A DNA stretch of 64,000 nucleotides from DASPWW01 sp963841715 (GTDB lineage: Bacteria; Actinomycetota; Thermoleophilia; Solirubrobacterales; 70-9), in assembly GCA_963841715.1 (NCBI GenBank), contig CAWJDP010000003.1, positions 186,001 through 250,000 on the forward strand, written 5' to 3'. Under the pieces are notes generated by a model. The model saw only the letters and a program-made list of their open reading frames with translations, was not told the DNA's origin and made no database searches. A program made the position numbers and the translations under genes. Position 1 is the stretch's first letter, and every line of letters begins with the position of its first letter. Shown here in pieces: positions 50,673-59,618 of the stretch.

Positions 50673-52358
50673 GTGCCAAGGCATGACGTGCTCGTCATAG
50701 GCGCCGGACTCGCCGGTCAGCGCGCGGCGCTAGCCGCCGCCGAGGACGGTGTCTCGGTCGGGATCATCAGCAAGGTCCACCCCGTGCGCTCGCACTCGAA
50801 CGCCGCCCAGGGCGGGATCAACGCCGCCCTCCAGGAGGACGACTCATGGGAGTCGCACGCGTTCGACACGATCAAGGGCTCGGACTACCTTGCCGACCAG
50901 GACGCGGTCGAGATCATGTGTCGCGAGGCCCCCGAGGAGCTGCTCCATCTCGAGCACCTCGGAGTCACCTTCCACCGCAACGACGAGGGCAAGCTCGGCA
51001 CCCGCGCCTTCGGGGGCGCATCGGCCGCCCGCACCTACTACGTAGCCGACATCACCGGTCAGGCGATCATGCACGTCCTCTACGAGCAGCTGATGAAGCA
51101 CGCCGACGAGGTGGCCCGCTACGAGGAGTGGTTCACGACCGGCCTCGTGATCGGCGAGGACGGGACCTGCGTCGGGGCGGTGACCCGGAACATTCGCGAC
51201 GGCTCGATGGAGCTGTTCGAGGCCAAGAACGTGATCCTCACCACCGGCGGCAACGGTCAGATGTACAAGCCGACCACTAACGCCCTGATCTGCACCGGCG
51301 ACGGGATCTCGATGGCGTATCGCGCCGGCGCGAAGCTGATGGACATGGAGATGGTCCAGTACCACCCGACGACCCTCGCGGGGAAGGGCTTCCTGATCAC
51401 CGAGGGGGCGCGCGGCGAGGGCGCCCACCTACTGAACAAGAACGGCGACCGGTTCATGGAGACGTACGCACCGAACAAGATGGAGCTCGCATCGCGCGAC
51501 GTCGTCTCGCGCGCCGAGCAGACCGAGATCAACGAGGGCCGTGGCTTCCCCGACGGGACGGTGGCGCTCGACATCACGGTCGTGCCGCGGAAGCGGATCC
51601 ACGAGGCGCTGCGCGAGATCGTCCTCGTCGGCCGCGACTTCGCCGGCGTCGACATAACCCGCGAGCCGATCCACATCAAGCCCGGCAACCACTACACGAT
51701 GGGCGGCATCAAGACCGACGTCCACGGGGCGACCAACGTCCCCGGCCTCTACGCCGCCGGCGAGGTCGCGTGCGTCTCGGTCCACGGCGGCAACCGCCTC
51801 GGCGCCAACTCGCTCCTCGACACGCTGATCTTCGGCCGCCGGGCAGGCGAACAGGCGGCCGAGCGCGCGAAGCGGGTCGAGCAGACGCGGGCCTCGAAGG
51901 CGGGGCTCGAGGACGAGGAGCGCGGGATCGCCGCCCTGCTGGATCGTAAGCGCGGCTCGCGGCGCGTGTCGGAGATCCGGCGCGAGCTCGGCGAGGCGTT
52001 GAACGACAACGTCGCGGTGTTCCGCGACGCCGAGGGGATCCAGAAGGCGCTCGACACCGTGCGGCGACTCCGCGAGGAGTCCGAGACGGCGTACATCGAC
52101 GACCTCGGCAAGGTCTTCAACCAGGACGTGCTCGGCGCGATCGAGCTCGGCTACATGCTCGACAACGCCGAGTGCTGCTGTGTCGGCGCGCTGCACCGGA
52201 CCGAGAGCCGCGGCGCCCAGTACCGGACCGACTTCCCGGAGCGAAACGACGACGAGTGGCTGAAGCACATCGACCTCACGCTCGCCGACGACGGCCCGGA
52301 GATCGGCTACTCCGACGTCACGATCACCGAATGGGAACCCCAGGAGAGGACGTACTAG
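50673..52358 (+). CDS. sdhA: Succinate dehydrogenase / fumarate reductase flavoprotein subunit
   Basis: 561 residues. FAD site VLVIGAGLAGQRAALAA, covalent-FAD His in RSHSNAAQGGINAAL, substrate loops HPTTLAGKGFLITEGARGEG and VHGGNRLGANSLLDTLIFGR, and HRTESRGAQYRTDFPERND near the C-terminus. Oxidises succinate (or reduces fumarate). First gene of sdhA-sdhB-HdrB-like. GTG start at 50673 with TATAGG 20 bp upstream as a possible -10. No cytochrome b anchor genes are present. Confidence 0.95.
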   Translation: MPRHDVLVIGAGLAGQRAALAAAEDGVSVGIISKVHPVRSHSNAAQGGINAALQEDDSWESHAFDTIKGSDYLADQDAVEIMCREAPEELLHLEHLGVTFHRNDEGKLGTRAFGGASAARTYYVADITGQAIMHVLYEQLMKHADEVARYEEWFTTGLVIGEDGTCVGAVTRNIRDGSMELFEAKNVILTTGGNGQMYKPTTNALICTGDGISMAYRAGAKLMDMEMVQYHPTTLAGKGFLITEGARGEGAHLLNKNGDRFMETYAPNKMELASRDVVSRAEQTEINEGRGFPDGTVALDITVVPRKRIHEALREIVLVGRDFAGVDITREPIHIKPGNHYTMGGIKTDVHGATNVPGLYAAGEVACVSVHGGNRLGANSLLDTLIFGRRAGEQAAERAKRVEQTRASKAGLEDEERGIAALLDRKRGSRRVSEIRRELGEALNDNVAVFRDAEGIQKALDTVRRLREESETAYIDDLGKVFNQDVLGAIELGYMLDNAECCCVGALHRTESRGAQYRTDFPERNDDEWLKHIDLTLADDGPEIGYSDVTITEWEPQERTY

Positions 52359-52454
52359 GGTGAAATGATGTGGGCGCGGAGCCACAAGGCAGTCGACGAG
52401 TCACCCTGCGTGGCCGCATTGGCGACGCGACAGGCAGGTGGGTGTTTCTGATTC
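52359..52454 (+). promoter_or_regulatory. Conserved structured leader between sdhA and sdhB
   Basis: A 96-bp spacer in an otherwise tightly packed operon. The block 52406-52447 matches the mce leader (31840-31881) at 39 of 42 positions. GGTGA (52359) can pair with TCACC (52401), and TGTGG with CCACA inside it. AGGTGG in the conserved tail is the only Shine-Dalgarno-like sequence before the sdhB ATG. Confidence 0.65.
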
Positions 52455-53633
52455 ATGTCTGAGTACACGTTGAAGGTGCGGCGCTACCTCCCCGAGCAGG
52501 CGGAGGCTCCGTACTGGCAGGAGTTCCCGGTCGAGCTCGACCCGACGCTGAGCGTGCTCGACGGCCTGCTCCAGGCGAAGGACAACCTCGACGGCTCGCT
52601 GTCGGTGCGGTGCTCGTGCCGGGCCGCGATCTGCGGCTCCTGCGGCGTGAAGATCAACGGCGCCTCGACGCTCGCCTGCAAGACCCAGATCGGCGACGCC
52701 CACGAGCAGGCGAACCGGAGAAACGGCGGCTCGGTGCCAATCACCGTGGAACCGATGGGGAACATGCCGGTGATCAAGGACCTCGTCACCGACATGGAGT
52801 CAACCCACTGGGAGAAGGTCCGCCGGGTGACGCCGTGGCTGCTCCCGGAGGGTGATCCCCCGGAGCGCGAGTACGTGGTCCCCCCCGAGTCGATGATCGA
52901 CGTCACCCAGTCGATGGCCTGCATCCAGTGTGGGGCGTGCGTGTCCTCTTGCCTGTCGATGGAGGTCGACCCCGACTTCGTGGGGCCAGCCGCGCTCGCG
53001 AAGGCGTACCGCTTTGTCGGCGACCCGCGCGACGCCCAGACCGAGGAGCGCCTTCACGACCTCGCGCAGGACCCGCACGGGATCTACGACTGCACCCACT
53101 GCTTCAGCTGCATCGAGGCGTGCCCGAAGGGAGTCGCGCCGATGGACCAGATCATGCGCCTTCGGCGCAAGGCGACCGACGGCTACGAGATCGACGACGT
53201 CAACAACGGACGCCGCCACGAGCAGGCGTTTACCAGGATCATCGAGAAGAAGGGGACGCTCGACGAGTCGCTGCTGCTCCAGGAGTCGTTTGCGCCGGGG
53301 ATCAAGGGCAAGCTGATGCCGACCGGCGCCGGGATCAGGAGCCTGTTCGAGTCGATCCCGACGGCGCTGCGCGGGATCCGGACCGGGAAGATGCGCTCGC
53401 TGCCGAAGCTGATCCCCGGCGTCCATCCGAAGCTGCCGGACGGCGCGCAGAAGGAGGTCAAGCGGATCTACGAGCACGCCGAGGAGCACCACGAGGAGCT
53501 CAACCTCTACATCAGGGGCGAGGAGGCGCCGGAGGAGGCGCCGGCCGCCGCGGTCATGCCCGAGCCGGACGAATCCGAGGCCGTCCCCGAGGCCGACGTC
53601 GGCCCCGAGCCCGACGAGGAGGGCGACCGGTGA
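52455..53633 (+). CDS. sdhB: Succinate dehydrogenase / fumarate reductase iron-sulfur subunit, extended
   Basis: 392 residues, longer than the usual 240-260. The N-terminal 2Fe-2S ferredoxin domain has CSCRAAICGSCGVKINGAST followed by LAC. The C-terminal ferredoxin domain holds CIQCGACVSSC and CTHCFSCIEACPKG (3Fe-4S and 4Fe-4S). The last ~100 residues form a charged tail ending in an acidic repeat (EEAPEEAPAAAVMPEPDESE). It passes electrons from SdhA. The stop overlaps the next start as GTGA. Confidence 0.94.
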   Translation: MSEYTLKVRRYLPEQAEAPYWQEFPVELDPTLSVLDGLLQAKDNLDGSLSVRCSCRAAICGSCGVKINGASTLACKTQIGDAHEQANRRNGGSVPITVEPMGNMPVIKDLVTDMESTHWEKVRRVTPWLLPEGDPPEREYVVPPESMIDVTQSMACIQCGACVSSCLSMEVDPDFVGPAALAKAYRFVGDPRDAQTEERLHDLAQDPHGIYDCTHCFSCIEACPKGVAPMDQIMRLRRKATDGYEIDDVNNGRRHEQAFTRIIEKKGTLDESLLLQESFAPGIKGKLMPTGAGIRSLFESIPTALRGIRTGKMRSLPKLIPGVHPKLPDGAQKEVKRIYEHAEEHHEELNLYIRGEEAPEEAPAAAVMPEPDESEAVPEADVGPEPDEEGDR

Positions 53634-54580
53634 ACGAATTCGGCAGCAACCCCGCCGCCCCCGGACGCGAAGCGGAGGAGGCGGCGGGCCTGAAAGTGGC
53701 TTACTGGCCCGGGTGTGTGTCTCGCGGGTTCACGACCGAGCTCCACGGATCGATGGCGCTCGTCGCCGAGGGGCTCGGGATCGAGATGGTCGAGCTCGAC
53801 CGCGCCAACTGCTGCGGCGCCGGCGTGATCGCGGAGCACAACCAGGAGCTCGTCGACACGCTCAACGCGCGCACCTTCGCGCTCGCCCAGAAGACCGGCC
53901 TCTCGATGATGAACATCTGCTCGACGTGCCAGGGAGCGCAGTCGGAGTGCCAGCAGCGGCTCGACGCCGACAGCGCCTACCGCGACCACATCAACGAGGC
54001 GCTCGCCGCCGACGGCCTCGTCTACGAGCGCGGGATCGAGAACAAGAACTTCCTCTGGGTGCTGGTCGAGGACTACGGACTCGACGCCCTGAAGCAGAAG
54101 GTGACACGCCCGCTGAGCGGGCTGCGTGTCGGTCCGTTCTACGGCTGCTACGTGCTGCGCCCGCGCCCGCGGCTCGGGTACGCGGAGCACCCCGAGCGCG
54201 ACCTCTACCTCGAGTACGTGATCGAGGCGCTCGGCGGCGAGGTCGTGGACTACGACGGCGCCCGCAAGTGCTGCGGGTTCCCGCTGATCACGATGAACCG
54301 CGAGACATCCCTGCGCCAGGCCGGGACGCACGTGGGCGACGCGCTCGACGCGGGCGCCGACTGCCTCGTCACCCCGTGCCCGCTCTGCCACCTCAACCTC
54401 GACATGCAGCAACCCGAGGCGGCGAAGGCGGTCAACCGCGACCTGGGACTCGCTGTGCTGCACCTCCCGCAGCTCGTCGGGCTCGCGCTCGGAATGGAGC
54501 CGAGGAAGCTCGGGATGCGCCGGCACATCGCGTCGACCGAGTGGGTCGAGGGCCGGCTCGAGCCGGTCGCGGCCGGCTGA
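53630..54580 (+). CDS. CCG-domain (HdrB/SdhE-like) third subunit of a non-classical succinate dehydrogenase
   Basis: 316 residues with two cysteine-rich CCG domains. The first reads YWPGC ... NCCGAGV ... CSTCQGAQ, the second FYGCYVLRP ... KCCGFPLI ... PCPLCHLN. Such domains bind noncubane 4Fe-4S clusters in HdrB, GlpC and class E succinate:quinone reductases, where they replace the cytochrome anchor. The GTG start overlaps the sdhB stop. Residues 8-21 (NPAAPGREAEEAAGL) are encoded by a 38-bp mobile-type repeat. A GTG at 53696 just after it (VAYWPGC) is an alternative start. Confidence 0.88.
   Translation: MNEFGSNPAAPGREAEEAAGLKVAYWPGCVSRGFTTELHGSMALVAEGLGIEMVELDRANCCGAGVIAEHNQELVDTLNARTFALAQKTGLSMMNICSTCQGAQSECQQRLDADSAYRDHINEALAADGLVYERGIENKNFLWVLVEDYGLDALKQKVTRPLSGLRVGPFYGCYVLRPRPRLGYAEHPERDLYLEYVIEALGGEVVDYDGARKCCGFPLITMNRETSLRQAGTHVGDALDAGADCLVTPCPLCHLNLDMQQPEAAKAVNRDLGLAVLHLPQLVGLALGMEPRKLGMRRHIASTEWVEGRLEPVAAG
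53651..53688 (+). repeat. 38-bp palindromic repeat inside the start of the CCG-domain gene
   Basis: Exact reverse complement of 44127-44164. Arms CCCGCCGCC / GGCGGCGGG. It encodes the divergent N-terminal residues of the protein and contains GGAGGAGG, which could serve as a ribosome binding site for a start at 53696. Confidence 0.9.
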
Positions 54581-54598
54581 GCGTCAGCCGGGCTCAGC

Positions 54599-55996
54599 CT
54601 AGCGCCGCACCAGCGCGACGCCATCAGGGCGTCCGGCCCGGACCCACTGCGCGTGGAGGACGCCCGCGACAAGCAGCGCGACGAACAGCGAGACCATCGG
54701 ATACCCCCGCGCGACGTCCACCGCGAGCGTGACCGCGACCGCAACCGCACCCACGGTCGAGGTGATCATCAGCCTGTACCTGCGCTCGGCGCGAAAGAAC
54801 CTCACCATCGACAGCAGGCCGCACAGGAACGCTACGAACACGGCGACGGCGTAGAACAGCACCAGGCGCTGTTCGCGCGCCCCGGCGGCGACCACGAGTG
54901 CGGCCGAGACCCCGAGGAACACGACGACCCCCCAGTACGGGGTGTAGCGGCTGTTCACCTTCGCCAACGGGCGCGGCAGGATCCCCGCTCCGCCCGTCCC
55001 CGGCGCAAGCGCCTTCAGCAACCCGGGCCCGGCCTGAAACGAGGAGCTCGCCGCGGCCAGCAGCAGCACGGCGGTGACGATCTGAAACGCCGCGAGAATC
55101 CCGCCGTTTCCGACCGAGGCTCTGGCGATCTCGGACATCTGGGTCGAGTCCGCGGGCGGGATCCCGATCCGAAGCGAGACCGCGAGCACCGAGAACCCGA
55201 TCGTCAGGCTCCCCACCACCCCCAGCATCAGCCACAGCGTGATGCGGCCGAAACGCACGCGCCCGCGGTCATCGAGCTGTCCGAGCTGTGCGATCGCCGA
55301 GGACGGGGCCTCGACGCCCGTGGCCAGAGCCATCGCGACCGAGAACGCGAGCAGGACCGAGAGCGGTGCCGCCTCATCATGACCCGCCGGATTCAGGGGT
55401 GCGGACCCGTGCGTGGCGGGCGAGACGAAGCCGTGGATGAGCACGAATGCGGCAACGAGAACGAACGCCATCGTCATCGTTGCGAACACCGTTCGGCCCT
55501 CGTGACCGAACCAGGTCAGGCCGGCAACGAGCAGCAGCAGCCCGAGGGCAAGCGGGATCCGGAACGAGGCAAGCTCGGGAAAGTAGGCGATGATCGCCGA
55601 CGCTCCCGCCGCGACGCTGATCGTGATCGTAAGCGCGTAGTCGACGATCAGCGAGCCAAGCGGCAGGAACGCCCAGCCGTCGCCGAACGCCGCTCCCGTG
55701 GCCGCCGCATCCCCGCCGCCTTCGGGAAAGCGCGCGTAGAGCTGGTGGTAATTCAGCGCGATCAGGCCGATCACCCCGAGCACCAGGCCCATCGTCACGA
55801 TCAGAAGCGAGAGGTCACCGTGCAGCTCGCGCAGCGCAGCTTCGATCGCGTAGGCGACGGAGGAGACCGGGTCGCCGATGACGGCAAACGAGAACGCGAC
55901 GAGGAGCGCCGTTGGGCTCTCGAACAGCGTCCCGAGGAGCCGCGAGACGAAATCGATCGTCCTCCTGCGAGCGCCTCCCCCTGCTTCGCTTGACAC
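54599..55996 (-). CDS. APC-superfamily amino acid permease
   Basis: 465 residues with about 12 membrane helices. The first-helix region FAVIGDPVSSVAYAIEAALR and later ALATGVEAPSSAIAQL fit the amino acid-polyamine-organocation superfamily (APC/KUP-like). Substrate cannot be assigned. Convergent with the CCG-domain gene. Confidence 0.83.
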   Translation of the reverse strand: MSSEAGGGARRRTIDFVSRLLGTLFESPTALLVAFSFAVIGDPVSSVAYAIEAALRELHGDLSLLIVTMGLVLGVIGLIALNYHQLYARFPEGGGDAAATGAAFGDGWAFLPLGSLIVDYALTITISVAAGASAIIAYFPELASFRIPLALGLLLLVAGLTWFGHEGRTVFATMTMAFVLVAAFVLIHGFVSPATHGSAPLNPAGHDEAAPLSVLLAFSVAMALATGVEAPSSAIAQLGQLDDRGRVRFGRITLWLMLGVVGSLTIGFSVLAVSLRIGIPPADSTQMSEIARASVGNGGILAAFQIVTAVLLLAAASSSFQAGPGLLKALAPGTGGAGILPRPLAKVNSRYTPYWGVVVFLGVSAALVVAAGAREQRLVLFYAVAVFVAFLCGLLSMVRFFRAERRYRLMITSTVGAVAVAVTLAVDVARGYPMVSLFVALLVAGVLHAQWVRAGRPDGVALVRR

Positions 55997-56019
55997 GGCG
56001 GAAGCCTAGTCGCCCCGAC

Positions 56020-57258
56020 TCAGGCGAGCGTCCGGCCGGGCGCGTCACCGTCGTCCGCCGATCGTTGACGCTCGCGACCGCTCACGTGGCGCTCGATCCA
56101 CCGGGCGCCGATCGTGTCGGTGAAGCCGTGCGCAAGAACCGACGCCAGGACGACATAGGCGGCGATGTCGAAGACGAGCGAGCCGTTCTTCACGGCGGAG
56201 TCGAGGACGTAGAGGGCGAACAGCATCGAGGCGACGCCCTTGGGCCCGAACCATGCGATGAACAGCTTCTGGGCGGTGGGAAGATTGGTGCCAATCAGCG
56301 CGAGGAGGACCGCGGCCGGGCGCGCGATCAAGAGCGCGAACGGGATGAACACAATCAAGCCTGGGATCGAGGCGTGATAGCCGGTCGCGACGATCAGCGC
56401 CCCGAAGACGAAGAAGGTGACGACCTGGAAGATCGCGCTGACGTTCTCGCTCAGGTCGATGAAGCTTTCGGTGATCTCGTGCTCGGTCGCGCCGAGCACT
56501 ATCCCGGCGACGAACGCGGCGATCAGTCCGTTACCGAACGTCACGTCGGCGAGTCCGAACGCCGTGAGCCCGAAGCCGAGCGCGTAGATCCCCTCGTAGC
56601 GCCTGGTGACGCCCCCGGGGACGTAGTCATGGAGACGGCCGCCGACGAAACCGATGAAGCCGCCGACCAGGGCGCCGAACGCCGCCTCGCCCAGGACCCG
56701 CAGGCCTTCGCTCCCCGCGTTGCCGGTCGGGCTCGCGAAGACGAGAAAGAAGAGCACGAACGGCAGCGCGAGCCCGTCGTTGAGCCCCGACTCGAGATTG
56801 AGCGTGTGCCGAATCACCTCAGGGACCTTTGTCGCCGTCACCACGCTCGAGGTCACGACCGGGTCAGTGGGCGTAAGCACGGCGGCGAGCAGGAACGCCT
56901 CGGGCAGCGTAAGCGCCGGGAAGACAAGGCTCGCGCCGAACGCCAACACGACGAGCGTCAGCGGCATCGCCAGAGTCAGCGCGCGGACGGGCGGACTCCA
57001 GTGCACGGTCAAGAGCTCACGCTCGACGAGCAGACCGTCCGAGATCAGCGTGAGCACGAGCGCGAGCTCGATCAGCTCCACGATCCCCTTGTTGTGGACG
57101 TCGACCGAGACGACGCCAGCAAGCGCGAGGACGACCCCGAGTGAAACCGACAGCACCGAGATCGACAGGATCGTCCCGTGCATCACCCGGGACAGCCCTG
57201 CGGCGACGGCGAGCAGGAGCCCGACGATCAGCACCGCTGCTCCGAACCCGATGTCCAC
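56020..57258 (-). CDS. Na+/H+ antiporter, CPA1 (NhaP-like) family
   Basis: 412 residues, 12-13 membrane helices. CPA1 signatures: AAVLTPTDPVVTSSVV and the ion-binding motif LNLESGLNDGLALPF (ESGxND), plus IAWFGPKGVASMLFAL. Exchanges cytoplasmic Na+ or K+ for H+ for pH and salt balance. The GTG start directly follows the TGA of the upstream membrane-protein gene. Confidence 0.93.
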   Translation of the reverse strand: MDIGFGAAVLIVGLLLAVAAGLSRVMHGTILSISVLSVSLGVVLALAGVVSVDVHNKGIVELIELALVLTLISDGLLVERELLTVHWSPPVRALTLAMPLTLVVLAFGASLVFPALTLPEAFLLAAVLTPTDPVVTSSVVTATKVPEVIRHTLNLESGLNDGLALPFVLFFLVFASPTGNAGSEGLRVLGEAAFGALVGGFIGFVGGRLHDYVPGGVTRRYEGIYALGFGLTAFGLADVTFGNGLIAAFVAGIVLGATEHEITESFIDLSENVSAIFQVVTFFVFGALIVATGYHASIPGLIVFIPFALLIARPAAVLLALIGTNLPTAQKLFIAWFGPKGVASMLFALYVLDSAVKNGSLVFDIAAYVVLASVLAHGFTDTIGARWIERHVSGRERQRSADDGDAPGRTLA

Positions 57259-59604
57259 TCAGCGCGCCTGCTTCCCGCTCGCGGCGGGGCGATACCAGTC
57301 CACGTAGTGACCGCACGCGGCGCGAATCGGGACGTCCGTGTAGCGGTGGACGGGAGCCGCGGCGAGCGCACGCAGGTGGGCCTCGTGCCCGCCCCCGAGC
57401 AGGCGCGAGATCCAGTTGCCACGGTCGACGCGGATCTCGACCGAGACTTTGCCGCCGTTCTTCGAGGTCGCGCGGCCGGCGGGGAAGTAGGGACTCGTGC
57501 CACGGTAGTCGAGGTTCCCCGGGAGCCTGAACTTCCTGCCGGCCGCGGTCAGCGTCAGCGGCAGCTGGCTGTCGTACTGGAGCCCCAGATACCAGCGGCC
57601 CCCGCGCAGCTTCAGCGTCTGAGACGCGGTCGCGCCCGGCGCGAGCTCGGCCTTCGGCGACCACGCCGATGCCGGGCGCAGGACGGGGGGATGCTGCCAC
57701 ACCGTCGCAGTGCCGCCGCCGCGGAGCACCCGCCGTCCCGCCGGCGTCGTGCAGTTGAGCTTTGCCCCCGGCGCGGCGCCCTCGGCGAGGATCTCCCGCG
57801 GGCCGAGCTGACCGGTGCGCTTGTAGAGCGTGTAGGCGGGCTGGACACCGTCGGGCCGCAGCGATGGCGGAGGCAGGCTTGTCGCGTCGGAGTTGGGGAT
57901 GATCACGTAGCGGAACCGCCTCAGAACCGAGGGCTTGACCGCGTCGAAGTCGAACTTCGCCGGGCCGGGGCGTCGCGCGACCTCGCGCACGCCGTGGTCG
58001 CGGAGGAAGTAGCTGCCGAGCGGCGTGTAGATCCGCGCCCCACGGAGCTCGTAGGCGATGAAGTCGTCGCGTCCGAGGAACAGGACCTTGCGCCCCTGGA
58101 CCTTGGGCCTCAGCGCCGCGAGCTCGTCGGCGTGATCGGGCGGGCCGACCGGCGCCTGGCGCAGGACGAGGAAGCTCGACACCGCGGCGAGGCCGCAGAC
58201 GAGCGCCCCGAGGGCGAGCGGCAGCAGCCGCCGCGAGGGCGTCCAGCCGGGCTCGGCCCGCGGCGCCAGCAGCGCCCGCAGCGCGACCAGCAGCACCAGC
58301 GGGGCCGCGATCGCGAGCGCCTTCGCGCTCGTGTAAGCGCTCCCGAACGCCGCCGCGCAGGCGTAGATCACCGCCGCGGCGCCGAGCGCGGCGGGCACCG
58401 CCGTCAATCGCCGGCGCAGCCACCACACGAGCCCGTACGCGAGCGCGACCGCACCGGCGAGCGCGCCGAGGTAGAACAGCGCCGCGGGCAACGACGAATC
58501 ACCCGGCGCAAGCCGGAACTCGCCGCTTGCCCAGATCCCCAGCCCCTCGAGCGGTGAGATCGGGCTCGTGAGGTTGTTGTGGCCGGCGGGCGGCGAGCCG
58601 AAGGCGCGGAAGCCCGCGAATTCGACCATCCGCGTCCAATCGGGGATCGTCGCGACCGCGAGCACGACGAGCGCGACGACAAGCGGCGGTGCTAGCGCGC
58701 GGATGCTCCACTCCCACCGCGGCCCGTTGGCGCGGAACCCGCTGCCCGCTCGCGAGCGCACGATCGGCTCGAGCACGAGCCATGCGACCAGCGCTCCGAC
58801 GATCCAGAACAGGCCGGGAAAGCTGTAGGTGTACACCGCTCCCGCCGCGACGAGCCCGAGCGGCACCCCCGAGGAGCGGCCCGGGCGCCACTCGGCGAGC
58901 AGCAGCGCGAAGGTGAGCACCAGCAGCGCCAGGATCGGCTCCTTGAACGCGCCTTGGGCGAGATATGCGGTGATCAGGTACGGGAGCGCGACGACGATCG
59001 CGGCGGCGATCGATCGCAGCGGCGGCAGCCGCTCGAGCACAGCGAGCGAGGCGAGCGCCGCGAGCGGCGGCACCGCCAGCGTCAGGCCCGCGAACGAGCC
59101 CACGAGGCTCGTCCCGAAGCCCTTGGACAGCGCGCCCGCGACCGCGTGGGGGCCGTACGGATAGCCGAAGTCGAGCAGCCGCGGCGAATCTCCGGCGCGA
59201 TCGAGGAGCCAGTTCGCCATCACGAGGTGCGAGGCCATGTCGTCGTTGACGAGTCCGACGCCGAGGATCCCGACGCGGCCGGTGATCGCGAACGGGAGCG
59301 AGGCGATCACGATCGTCAGCAGCGCGACCGGGATCGCGAGCGCTACGAAGTCGACGAGGCCCGCGGGCCGGCGCCGGATCAGCACCGCGAGCCCGGCGAG
59401 GGCGAGCACGAGCAGCGCGACCGCGGCGAAGTCGGCGTGGCCGCCTACGCGGATCGCGACGTCGGCGACGATGAGCACGGTCGCGAGCCCGACGCCCGGG
59501 GCGAGCCACGACCAGCGCTCGCGCCCGCACAGCGTCAGCACCGCCTGGCCGACGATCAGCGATCCGACGATGATCGCGGCGGCCGACCCGTAAGCGCCGA
59601 GCAA
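57259..59604 (-). CDS. Large multi-spanning membrane protein, possible glycosyltransferase-like
   Basis: 781 residues. About 14 membrane helices fill residues 1-530. The C-terminal 250 residues form a soluble domain with beta-rich sequence (AELAPGATASQTLKLRGGRW, KVSVEIRVDRGNWISRLL). The layout resembles C-type membrane glycosyltransferases or actinobacterial DUF6541-type proteins, but no catalytic motif was certain. TTG 59604 is chosen, 14 bp after the asd stop. In one transcript with lysC-asd and the antiporter. Confidence 0.7.
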   Translation of the reverse strand: MLGAYGSAAAIIVGSLIVGQAVLTLCGRERWSWLAPGVGLATVLIVADVAIRVGGHADFAAVALLVLALAGLAVLIRRRPAGLVDFVALAIPVALLTIVIASLPFAITGRVGILGVGLVNDDMASHLVMANWLLDRAGDSPRLLDFGYPYGPHAVAGALSKGFGTSLVGSFAGLTLAVPPLAALASLAVLERLPPLRSIAAAIVVALPYLITAYLAQGAFKEPILALLVLTFALLLAEWRPGRSSGVPLGLVAAGAVYTYSFPGLFWIVGALVAWLVLEPIVRSRAGSGFRANGPRWEWSIRALAPPLVVALVVLAVATIPDWTRMVEFAGFRAFGSPPAGHNNLTSPISPLEGLGIWASGEFRLAPGDSSLPAALFYLGALAGAVALAYGLVWWLRRRLTAVPAALGAAAVIYACAAAFGSAYTSAKALAIAAPLVLLVALRALLAPRAEPGWTPSRRLLPLALGALVCGLAAVSSFLVLRQAPVGPPDHADELAALRPKVQGRKVLFLGRDDFIAYELRGARIYTPLGSYFLRDHGVREVARRPGPAKFDFDAVKPSVLRRFRYVIIPNSDATSLPPPSLRPDGVQPAYTLYKRTGQLGPREILAEGAAPGAKLNCTTPAGRRVLRGGGTATVWQHPPVLRPASAWSPKAELAPGATASQTLKLRGGRWYLGLQYDSQLPLTLTAAGRKFRLPGNLDYRGTSPYFPAGRATSKNGGKVSVEIRVDRGNWISRLLGGGHEAHLRALAAAPVHRYTDVPIRAACGHYVDWYRPAASGKQAR

Positions 59605-59618
59605 CGCCGCCCCCGGAC

